From IMG/VR virus record IMGVR_UViG_3300023175_000005, positions 62,001 through 126,000 of that record: a stretch of 64,000 nt of DNA, one strand, 5' to 3'. Both the position numbers and the translations under genes were made by a program. Shown here piece after piece: positions 36,021-43,857 of this stretch. The notes below the pieces were generated by a model. It had not been told where the DNA came from, did not search any database, and saw only the letters and a list, made by a program, of their open reading frames with translations. This stretch comes from a virus. Every line of letters starts with the position of its first letter. The first letter of the stretch is position 1.

Positions 36021-37792
36021 TCTACCACTTCAATGTCGTTTTCGTATGAAGTAAAGCCATTTTCCTTTACAACCTTTAGAATATTGTTTACTCTGCCTAC
36101 TAGTTCGTCTTTATGACTAATCAAATAGATGTTTTTCTGTCTTTCTCTGCCCATCTTCTTTAGTACACTCAAAGAATTCTCGACACCCTGACTGTCCATA
36201 CCACTATCAATAAGTTCGTCAATGAATAATAGGTTCAGTCCTTGGTACAATGACTCCCAAACATCACGGAATGCAAAACTCATACCAAGTATTAGCCTAT
36301 TGCGTTCACCTCTTGACAAGTTATCAAAGTCTAAGTCTTGGCCAAGTTGTGTTATTTCAACGGCTAAGTCGTTTTGGAATGTAACTTGATGAGGTAAGCC
36401 TAACTTATCGAGATAATTCGTAAGCCTGTTGTTTAGATATGCAAGATTTTGATCAATAATCTTCTTTCTTATGAAAGAATCTTTGTTTGTTAGTAGTTTT
36501 AACAAAAACTCTTGGTGTTCTTTGAAAGTATTCAGTTGATTTATAACTGACCAATCGATATCTTGCAGTGCTGTGTTAGTTAAATCGTCAATTTGTGCCT
36601 GATAAGGGTCTTCTTCTTGCTCTTTACTTAGCAATGTATTCTTTAAGTTATCTACGTTGTTTCTATGTTCATATGCTTCACGCATTGTATCATAAAATGT
36701 AGTAGGACGACCGTCAATATCACCAATTATACCCAATTCAACAGCGTTATCATCAAATTTATTTTTTATTTCAATGAAATATGCTCTGGCATCGGCTAGA
36801 TCTTTAGTTTTAGTTGCAAGAATCTCTGCTTTCTTAGTTTCATGTAGTTCTTGACCACATGTATAACAAATAGCATCGTCTAATTCTGCAATGTCTTTAG
36901 TAACCTTTTTTACAGACTTGTCTGCACGTTGTAGTGCAGGCTCTAACGTGCTTAATTCTTTTCTAAGAGCCGTTATTTTGTTGTTTAGTTCTTGCCAATT
37001 CTGTAATTGTTCGTGATTTTCAAGTTCTTTTTCAATATCTACTTGTTCTAGTTCTTTAATACCGTTTTTTAACTTTTCAATGTCTGTTTTTTGCTTTGTT
37101 TTCCATGCAGACTGTCTAGTTCTTAGTGTATTAATACTTTGAGAGATTTTTTCATTAGAAGATTGTATTGCATTAATCTTTAATTGTTCTTCTGTAATGC
37201 TATCTTTGGTATATTTGATTTGTTCTTTAAGATTATCTGCCTTTTCTGATAAAATAGTAATACCTAGCAGTTGCTCAATGACTTCACGTTGATCATTTTG
37301 TCGCATACTTAGGAAAGGCTCGGTGTATGTGTTCAATGCAACCACGTGCTTGAACATATTGTGACTCATTTCAAGTAAACCATTAATAGAGTCTTGTGTT
37401 TTACGGCTATCGCCTTGCGATTCGTCAGTTAAATCTTGTTGTTCGTGGTCGTTTACATAAAATTTTAGTACATTAGGCGATCTTCCACGTTCAATTCGAT
37501 AACTGTTTCCACCTTTTTCAAAGTTTAGTGTAACCAACATGCCCTTACTATTGGTTTTGTTAATCAAGTTATTACGCTTGATGTTTGTTAGTGCTTGGCC
37601 GTACAAGGCATAGGACAATGCATTGATTATCGTAGTTTTACCTGTACCGTTGCGTGATCCTGAATCATCACCTCCTTGGTCTAAGTTTTCACCAAGCACT
37701 AGAGTTAACTGTTCACGGTCAAAGTCAACAGCTTGGGTAACATTACCCACACTCATAAAGTTTTTTACGGTTAAATCTTTAAATTTTATCAT
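36017..37792 (-). CDS. 46: Recombination nuclease subunit gp46 (Rad50/SbcC-like)
   Basis: 591 residues. It is an ABC-type ATPase: Walker A in GSRNGTGKTT (about residues 45-54), a long coiled coil with a zinc hook CYTCGQEL near residue 305, signature motif LSRGERNRL near 494 and Walker B in LLFIDELIDSGMD near 525. It works with gp47 to resect DNA ends for recombination-dependent replication and host DNA breakdown. The start overlaps the gp47 stop (TAATG) and its own stop overlaps the next gene. The insertion QGGDDSG just before Walker A is also seen, as I recall, in cyanophage gp46. Confidence 0.96.
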   Translation of the reverse strand: MIKFKDLTVKNFMSVGNVTQAVDFDREQLTLVLGENLDQGGDDSGSRNGTGKTTIINALSYALYGQALTNIKRNNLINKTNSKGMLVTLNFEKGGNSYRIERGRSPNVLKFYVNDHEQQDLTDESQGDSRKTQDSINGLLEMSHNMFKHVVALNTYTEPFLSMRQNDQREVIEQLLGITILSEKADNLKEQIKYTKDSITEEQLKINAIQSSNEKISQSINTLRTRQSAWKTKQKTDIEKLKNGIKELEQVDIEKELENHEQLQNWQELNNKITALRKELSTLEPALQRADKSVKKVTKDIAELDDAICYTCGQELHETKKAEILATKTKDLADARAYFIEIKNKFDDNAVELGIIGDIDGRPTTFYDTMREAYEHRNNVDNLKNTLLSKEQEEDPYQAQIDDLTNTALQDIDWSVINQLNTFKEHQEFLLKLLTNKDSFIRKKIIDQNLAYLNNRLTNYLDKLGLPHQVTFQNDLAVEITQLGQDLDFDNLSRGERNRLILGMSFAFRDVWESLYQGLNLLFIDELIDSGMDSQGVENSLSVLKKMGRERQKNIYLISHKDELVGRVNNILKVVKENGFTSYENDIEVVE

Positions 37793-38802
37793 TATAACTC
37801 TTTGTAAATGTCCAACAGCATCTTTTTATTGAAAGATTCAGAGTCAATTGCAAGAATTTCGTTGCTAACAATTTGATCCACACTCTCAAACTGTGCAATA
37901 TCAAGTTCTGTTGTAATTTCTTCAATTTGTTTTTGTGGTATTAGTGTAATTTCTCTACATTTGTACTGATCTATAAATGTTTCTTTAATAAAACTTGCTT
38001 CTTCGTATGAAATAGGAAGGTCAAGTGTTACCCTCAAGTACATATTAGGTTTGATCAGTGTGTCTTTTTCGTCAATCAACTGAGATAACTTAACTGTACG
38101 AAACTTTGGACAGTCTAGCCAGTTGATATACTCTGGTTCTGCATCGTTCTCACGGTCCAGTATCATCATACCACGGTCATCATCCCAAGTATCTGCATAG
38201 TTGTGTGGGAAAGCATTACCTATGTAGTGGATCTTGCCCTGCCGTTGACGTTTGTGGAAGTGTCCGCTGAACACATACTCTTGATTCTTGAAGTGTTGTG
38301 ACTTTAGTTCACCGTGATCTGGCATCTGCACCATAGCATTCATATAGAAACTAGGTAATTCAAAGTGTCCAAACAAATATTTGGCTTGTATCTTCTCTAT
38401 ACGGCGCCATTCATCGCCTACTAACCAAGGAACTAGTGCTACATCTTCTACAACTTGTATTTCGTTAACAACTGTTATACCTGGAATGTGTTTTGCCCAT
38501 TCGGTGCTTTTAACATCACGTTTATCTTTGTAATACAAATCGTGATTGCCTGCAAACATATAAAAGTTTTCAAATGCTGCACCTAGTTTTTCTAAACTAC
38601 GAATACCTGCATCCATAGTTGTTAAATTAAGACTATTTCTGTTATGATTCCAGTCACCGCAGAAAATACCAGTCTCGCAACCGTTTTCTTTTGCTGTTTC
38701 GATGTACCAGTCTATGAAGTTTTCACAATCTTGGTTATGTACTCGTGAATTACCCTTCATACCAAAGTGTATGTCAGTAAACACTGCTGCTTTTTTAAAC
38801 AA
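37792..38802 (-). CDS. 47: Recombination nuclease subunit gp47 (Mre11/SbcD-like)
   Basis: 336 residues, a metallophosphoesterase. The metal-binding motifs appear in order: FTDIHFGMKG, CGDWNHNRN, MFAGNHDLYY and FSGHFHKRQ. It is the nuclease partner of gp46. The start codon is TTG at 38802, with GGAG 7 bases upstream; no ATG lies ahead of the first motif in a suitable place. A strong sigma70-type promoter directly upstream indicates early expression, as in T4. Confidence 0.96.
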   Translation of the reverse strand: MFKKAAVFTDIHFGMKGNSRVHNQDCENFIDWYIETAKENGCETGIFCGDWNHNRNSLNLTTMDAGIRSLEKLGAAFENFYMFAGNHDLYYKDKRDVKSTEWAKHIPGITVVNEIQVVEDVALVPWLVGDEWRRIEKIQAKYLFGHFELPSFYMNAMVQMPDHGELKSQHFKNQEYVFSGHFHKRQRQGKIHYIGNAFPHNYADTWDDDRGMMILDRENDAEPEYINWLDCPKFRTVKLSQLIDEKDTLIKPNMYLRVTLDLPISYEEASFIKETFIDQYKCREITLIPQKQIEEITTELDIAQFESVDQIVSNEILAIDSESFNKKMLLDIYKEL

Positions 38803-38825
38803 ATTTATACTCCGTATTGAGTTTT

Positions 38826-38854
38826 ATTATAAGATCAAAGGAAAACAAAGTCAA
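38826..38854 (-). promoter_or_regulatory. Strong sigma70-type promoter for gp47-gp46
   Basis: The minus strand reads TTGACT, 17-base spacer, TATAAT. The -10 is perfect and the -35 has one mismatch. It lies in the 55-bp gap between gp55 and gp47. Confidence 0.75.
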
Positions 38855-38857
38855 CTA

Positions 38858-39685
38858 TTATTTTTTTGAGTCTTCTTCCCAACGTGCCTTAGAACGTTCG
38901 TGTTCGCCTTGGCTTTGTCTTGTGTAACTTGGGTTGAGATTGTTCATTTCTAGGATATCATCTCTAATATTTTGATTTCGTTTTTCTAAATTAATTACTC
39001 TTACAAATGAATTTGTAACTGCGGCTGTATAATAAGCAAATGGGTTTTGTGATTTTGATTCATCAAACTGCAAACCAATTTGTGATAATTGCAAAATAGC
39101 CTGACCTTTCATTTCGTCATTGTACGTGTAGCCACGCACATTTCCTCTAGTTGCATATCTTTCACACAATTTCATCCACATCATTGCTAATTTGTTTGTA
39201 GCCATACCGTGTGTTTTGTCAAAATGTCCATTTTCCATTCCACCTGTCCAATGGCTTTTGCCTACACAGACAAGTTCATCGTTTTCGTTAAACTTGTAGT
39301 GCTGAAATGGAGGAAAATTCAATTTTGTTTTAGTATCTGCAATAGTTTTAGGATTTTTCTTACGTCCTGGTTCTTCTGGAACATGATCAAACGTCATAAT
39401 ACGAAAAATTAGTTCATATTTGCTAATTTTACGGTAATCAACTTCGCATTCGGAGAGTTTTTTCTTGCGTCCAGCAGCTTTTTCTGCTTCATAAATTCTT
39501 TGTGTTTGTTTTTTTGCTTTGTTCTTTTTTGCCTCAGCAATTGTTCTAATGTTTACCTTTTCAATACTAGGTAAAATGATATCATAATCAGCATAACTAT
39601 TATCAGTATAACTGCAAAAAGTATTTTTTGATTTGTGTATCTCGGCTAGAATGTCCTTGTTGTTTAAATAATTGACTTTTTTCAT
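38858..39685 (-). CDS. 55: Late-transcription sigma factor gp55
   Basis: 275 residues from ATG 39685 (GGAG 6 bases upstream); an upstream ATG at 39706 lacks a ribosome site. The C-terminal half, LQLSQIGLQFDESKSQNPFA, then YYTAAVTNSFVRVINLEKRN and QNIRDDILEMN, is the sigma region 2-like part typical of marine gp55, which recognises TATAAATA boxes with the host core enzyme. The N-terminal third is Lys-rich and longer than in T4 gp55 (185 residues). It is preceded by a near-consensus early promoter and faces the late baseplate operon. Confidence 0.93.
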   Translation of the reverse strand: MKKVNYLNNKDILAEIHKSKNTFCSYTDNSYADYDIILPSIEKVNIRTIAEAKKNKAKKQTQRIYEAEKAAGRKKKLSECEVDYRKISKYELIFRIMTFDHVPEEPGRKKNPKTIADTKTKLNFPPFQHYKFNENDELVCVGKSHWTGGMENGHFDKTHGMATNKLAMMWMKLCERYATRGNVRGYTYNDEMKGQAILQLSQIGLQFDESKSQNPFAYYTAAVTNSFVRVINLEKRNQNIRDDILEMNNLNPSYTRQSQGEHERSKARWEEDSKK

Positions 39686-39708
39686 TTTTTCTCCAAGTTG
39701 ATACACAT

Positions 39709-39737
39709 ATAATAATATATGTATTTAATTTTGTCAA
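39709..39737 (-). promoter_or_regulatory. Early sigma70-type promoter for gp55
   Basis: The minus strand reads TTGACA (39737-39732), 17-base spacer, TATTAT (39714-39709). It fits early or middle production of the late sigma factor. A TTAAATAC late-like core within its spacer could add autoactivation. Confidence 0.7.
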
Positions 39738-39746
39738 CTAAATATA
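39738..39746 (+). promoter_or_regulatory. Late promoter box for the baseplate operon
   Basis: The plus strand reads CTAAATATA, one base from the -35 of the divergent gp55 promoter. Transcription would begin close to the GGAG at 39751, giving a very short leader, so the call is tentative. Confidence 0.45.
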
Positions 39747-39762
39747 TGTAGGAGATTCGATT

Positions 39763-40791
39763 ATGGGAATAGTAAGAGATAGCAAAGGGAATCCTGTTAG
39801 AGACAGTAGCGGTAATGCAGTTAGAACAGGCACTTCTCGAGGAAATTCGCCTGCACAAAGAAACAATGCACAGCCTCTTGATCCAAGAGTTGCTAGTGCT
39901 GTAAACGCAGGCGCAAATCAATTTCTTCAAACAGCATCAGGTAGAATTAAAAATCCTTTTTTAAAATCATTGTTTAATTTAGGTGCTGCTGCAATGAAAA
40001 GTGAAATGCGTAAAAGCACATCTCTTAACACTCTTACTAATAGACAAAATCAAATTAGCACACAAAGACAAAACTCGTATGGTTTATCAACTAATGTAGC
40101 AAAGTCATCTTATGCAGCCAACAGTAGATCTACTACAGATGATTGGCGTGTTAAAATTAAATTACCTAATATTTCAAGTTTTCAGACTAGTCCACAACTA
40201 AATCCTTTGGTTGTTAAAACAGACGGATACATGGTATTTCCAACATTACCGCAACTTCTTGTTACACATGGAGCAAACTATGATGTAATGAGTCCAACTC
40301 ATACAAATTATGGCTATCAAATCTATCAAAACAGTCAAGTTGAAGATTTGACAATTGCTTGTGAATGGCCAGTAGAAAACGAACAAGATGGATTGTATTG
40401 GATAGCAGCAACACACTTTTTAAGAAGTGTTTCTAAAATGTTTTACGGTAGTGATGCACAAAGTAATTTAGGTGCTCCGCCGCCTGTTGTTGAATTGTCA
40501 GGATATGGCGACTTTATATTTCCAAATGTTCCGATTGTAATTAAAATGTTCTCTTTAGATCTAAATGATGGTGTTGATTATATCAAAGTACCATTGTACA
40601 ATAGGTCTCAATTTGATGGAACAGCAGAAACTTACGGCGCAAGTCAAGGATATGATTATAGTTACGTTCCGACACTAAGCAGATTGTCAATTGTTGCAGG
40701 TATTGCACTAAGCAGAAATGAAGTAAGTCAGTTTAACTTAGACAGTTATGTGCAAGGCGATTATATTCAAGGTAATGGGAGATTTATCTAA
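39763..40791 (+). CDS. Baseplate tail-tube cap/initiator protein (gp48/gp54 family)
   Basis: 342 residues. The start MGIVRDSKGNPVRDSSGNAV has a short internal repeat and a low-complexity linker. From about residue 125 (DDWRVKIKLPNISSF) a beta-rich domain follows with QIYQNSQVEDLTIACEWPVE, LYWIAATHFLRSVSKMFYG and SGYGDFIFPNVPIVIKMFSL, which I recall from marine proteins annotated as tube-cap gp48. T4 gp48 (364) and gp54 (320) share a tube-like fold, so the two cannot be separated here. It heads the baseplate operon behind a late box, with GGAG upstream; its stop overlaps the next ATG. Confidence 0.65.
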   Translation: MGIVRDSKGNPVRDSSGNAVRTGTSRGNSPAQRNNAQPLDPRVASAVNAGANQFLQTASGRIKNPFLKSLFNLGAAAMKSEMRKSTSLNTLTNRQNQISTQRQNSYGLSTNVAKSSYAANSRSTTDDWRVKIKLPNISSFQTSPQLNPLVVKTDGYMVFPTLPQLLVTHGANYDVMSPTHTNYGYQIYQNSQVEDLTIACEWPVENEQDGLYWIAATHFLRSVSKMFYGSDAQSNLGAPPPVVELSGYGDFIFPNVPIVIKMFSLDLNDGVDYIKVPLYNRSQFDGTAETYGASQGYDYSYVPTLSRLSIVAGIALSRNEVSQFNLDSYVQGDYIQGNGRFI

Positions 40792-41090
40792 TGCCATATG
40801 CAAACACTAGTCCATATTCACAAACAAAATATACTAGAAACGGAGCATTAGGTATATTTTCACCTAGATTTATACCCGAAACAGAAGACGATATTTTATA
40901 TACAATAGAACCTGTTTATAATTATAGACCAGACTTGCTTGCTTTTGATGTGTACGAAACACCTAAACTATGGTGGGTATTTGCACAACGTAATATGGAT
41001 ATTTTAAAAGATCCTGTATTTGATTTTAAAACAGGAACACAAATATATTTGCCAAAAAAATCTACATTGTTATCAGTATTAGGAGTTTAG
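40791..41090 (+). CDS. 53: Baseplate wedge protein gp53-like with LysM-type end
   Basis: 99 residues, about half of T4 gp53 (196). SPYSQTKYTRNGALGIFSPR is followed by a typical YETPKLWWVFAQRNMDILKD and a short LysM-like end, FDFKTGTQIYLPKKSTLLSV. Short gp53 forms of this sort occur, as I recall, in marine T4-like phages. It begins on the preceding stop (TAATG), so it is translationally coupled. Confidence 0.7.
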   Translation: MPYANTSPYSQTKYTRNGALGIFSPRFIPETEDDILYTIEPVYNYRPDLLAFDVYETPKLWWVFAQRNMDILKDPVFDFKTGTQIYLPKKSTLLSVLGV

Positions 41091-41091
41091 T

Positions 41092-43857
41092 ATGGCGATG
41101 CAGCCAAATATATTAAACCAATTTAGGAGTTGCAACTATAGATGGTCTCTTGGAGTTTTAGAACCTCAAGATTACAACGAAAGTGGTTTTTTAAATTATA
41201 AACCAAACCTTATTATTAGAGATGGCGGCATCGGTCAAAAAACTGTTTTAACAGAATTAGAAAAACAATACGGACAAGTTGAATTTTTTATGGATGATGT
41301 TGAAATAGAAGGGTTGTATAATCCAAATCCTGCAACAGGTACAACAAATAATGTAACATTTCAATTTAATGTTTACGAACCATACAGTGTTGGGTTGTTT
41401 TTACAAGCACTTGCAATTGGTGCGTTGCAAGCAGGGTATGCGAATTATATTGAAGCACCGTTTTATATTTCTGTAGATTGGATCGGACATACAGATCAAG
41501 GAGAGCATGGCAAAACGGTAAGTAGTAGAGGTTATGCAATTAAATGGGTTGATATACAATTCAGTGTAGATGCAGGAGGAGCAAATTATAGTTGCACTGC
41601 TACACCTTTCAACCATTTAAATTTACTAGACCAAATTGCTAATATGCAGACTACAACAAGTATTTCTGGTACAAGTGTTGTAGAGGTTTTACAAAAAGGT
41701 GATAATAGTTTAACTTCTAGTCTAAATAGAATAGAAGAAAAGGCAGTTAGAGAAGGCAAGAAACTTGTAGGCGATAGATATACAATTGTTTTTCCAAAAA
41801 ATCCTGAAGGCGGCTTAATTAATGAAGATGATATTTTTATTCCCGAAATTGATCCTGTTCTAAATGCACCTATAGGATATTTTCAAGGAGCAGTTGATCC
41901 TGCACTTGCAAGAGCACAAAAAGATTCCTTACGCAGACAATTAGACACTGTGATTTCTAATATAGATGCACTGGATGATTTATCAGGGGTTGGAGATCGT
42001 GCAATTTCAGAAGCAGCACGAGCAAATTTAGAAAAAGAAAGACAAGAGATACAATCTCGTCTTAATGGTCCTGCTACACCTACAGTAACAGATACAGGAT
42101 TAGGAATACCAGGTAGGATAGAATCTTTTAGAGCAGCTGAGCAATCTGGCAATGTTCAGTATGGAGATTTCTCAGCAGCAGATGTTACACTGTTCCAAGA
42201 TGCAAATTCTAATTACATCGGAAACAGTCCTATTGTAAGAACATTTGAAGATCCTGGCAACATACGTTTTGCATTTGAAAACAGTAGTTGGGATGAAACT
42301 ACAAGAACAATTAGAGATGCTCAATTTACAATTGATCCGTTGACAAGAGATTTTGTATTTCCGCAAAATACAAGTATACCGATAATAATTGAAGATGTAA
42401 TTTTAACTAGTGAATGGGGAAGAAGTTTAATTGAACAATATCCTGATTCTGATGGTATGATGACATGGTTTAAAATCGATGTAAAAAACAGAATACTTGA
42501 TACTATTGAAATGACAAAAAGTGGTAGATCTGCTATGGAGTTTCAGTACATTGTAATTCCTTATAAAGTACATTCTAGTGTTTTTGGTGCTCCTACAATT
42601 CAAACTAATTATTCGCAAAGGGCGTTAAATTTAGACAAAGGATATTTTTATTCTTATACTGGAAGAAATACTGATATTATTGATTTTAATTTTACAATTG
42701 ATAATAGTTTTCACAAACCTTGGACTAATATACAATCAGGAGAAGATAGCGATGTACCAAATGTTACAAATAATAAAGTAACTTCAAAATCAGGTACTAA
42801 CATTCCTCCTAATGCAAATGCTGGAATTAGGAATGTAGTATATCCATATACATTAGATATGGCAAATTCAGGCGGCGCGAGGATAAGCACGAACACTAGA
42901 AGAATAGCAGAACTTTTTAATAATTTAATTCTTAACAGTGATACAGAAAATGTGTCATTAGAATTAACAATTTGGGGAGATCCTTACTATATGGCAGAAT
43001 CTGATGCAAGTAATTTTAGATTACCTGCTGATCAATCTAGATCATATGTTGCTGGAAATGTTCAAGCACCGTTTGTTTATGAACAAGTAGATATTCTTGT
43101 GTATTTTAGAACTGGATTTGACTATAGACAAGGACAAATGGTAATAGACTCTTTACAACAGTTTACAGGTTTATATAATATTGTTACTGTTAGAAATAGT
43201 TTTTCGAAAGGCAGATTTACACAAACACTGGAATTAGTAAGACGTCCAGGACAAGACGAACAAACACTTAATTCTATTGCAAGTTTGTTTGATGAAAATC
43301 TTTCTGGAGATTTAGCAACACAATTAATTAACCAATCGATTATAAATGTAGTAGATGACTTTAATAAAATACTTGAAAGACTACCACAAGAATATTTGAA
43401 AGTTACAGGATTGGAAAGAATAGATATACAAAAAGTTGTATCTGCAAGTGTAGATAATTTGTTCCAAAGAACAGGCGGAGAATATGGTGATTTTGTAGGA
43501 TTTTTTAGAGACGTAACAACAAATGCACTTGCACCTGCAATAAATGTTCTAGGAGGAAATGTTAGCGATTTAGGAAATTTCCAACTACCAAATGAAGTTG
43601 GATCTAATGCATTAAATCAACTTCGACAGAAGGTGTTAGAAAGAGGTGCAGTAGACGGATCAGAAATTGCTCAAGATATTTTTAAGGCAAAAATGGAAGC
43701 ATTAGATGGAGCAATAGAAACAGCAATAAGTGGAGCATTAGACGAAGCAGCAAATCAAGTTGCACCTGTGCTAAATGATATTGTAACAGCAGGAAAAAAT
43801 GCAGCACCTGATGTGTATAATACTGCAAGAAAAATGACAAGAGGATTTTTCACATAA
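41092..43857 (+). CDS. Large baseplate hub-region structural protein
   Basis: 921 residues, not assigned to a single T4 gene. The N-terminal 200 residues form a beta-rich domain: YRWSLGVLEPQDYNES, FQFNVYEPYSVGLFLQALAI, FYISVDWIGHTDQGEH, SRGYAIKWVDIQFSVDA. A helical segment (LRRQLDTVISNIDALDDLSG) links to a second beta-rich body (FVFPQNTSIPIIIEDVILTS), and the C-terminal 200 residues are helical (NILEK-like KILERLPQEYLKVTGLERID). Position before gp5 makes a gp27-like hub role attractive, but it is over twice the length of T4 gp27. Its stop overlaps the gp5 start (TAATG). Confidence 0.6.
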   Translation: MAMQPNILNQFRSCNYRWSLGVLEPQDYNESGFLNYKPNLIIRDGGIGQKTVLTELEKQYGQVEFFMDDVEIEGLYNPNPATGTTNNVTFQFNVYEPYSVGLFLQALAIGALQAGYANYIEAPFYISVDWIGHTDQGEHGKTVSSRGYAIKWVDIQFSVDAGGANYSCTATPFNHLNLLDQIANMQTTTSISGTSVVEVLQKGDNSLTSSLNRIEEKAVREGKKLVGDRYTIVFPKNPEGGLINEDDIFIPEIDPVLNAPIGYFQGAVDPALARAQKDSLRRQLDTVISNIDALDDLSGVGDRAISEAARANLEKERQEIQSRLNGPATPTVTDTGLGIPGRIESFRAAEQSGNVQYGDFSAADVTLFQDANSNYIGNSPIVRTFEDPGNIRFAFENSSWDETTRTIRDAQFTIDPLTRDFVFPQNTSIPIIIEDVILTSEWGRSLIEQYPDSDGMMTWFKIDVKNRILDTIEMTKSGRSAMEFQYIVIPYKVHSSVFGAPTIQTNYSQRALNLDKGYFYSYTGRNTDIIDFNFTIDNSFHKPWTNIQSGEDSDVPNVTNNKVTSKSGTNIPPNANAGIRNVVYPYTLDMANSGGARISTNTRRIAELFNNLILNSDTENVSLELTIWGDPYYMAESDASNFRLPADQSRSYVAGNVQAPFVYEQVDILVYFRTGFDYRQGQMVIDSLQQFTGLYNIVTVRNSFSKGRFTQTLELVRRPGQDEQTLNSIASLFDENLSGDLATQLINQSIINVVDDFNKILERLPQEYLKVTGLERIDIQKVVSASVDNLFQRTGGEYGDFVGFFRDVTTNALAPAINVLGGNVSDLGNFQLPNEVGSNALNQLRQKVLERGAVDGSEIAQDIFKAKMEALDGAIETAISGALDEAANQVAPVLNDIVTAGKNAAPDVYNTARKMTRGFFT

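Noticed and set aside
39686-39706. gp55 start at 39706
   Set aside because: No ribosome site; ATG 39685 follows GGAG at proper spacing, and the earlier ATG lies close to the predicted transcription start.
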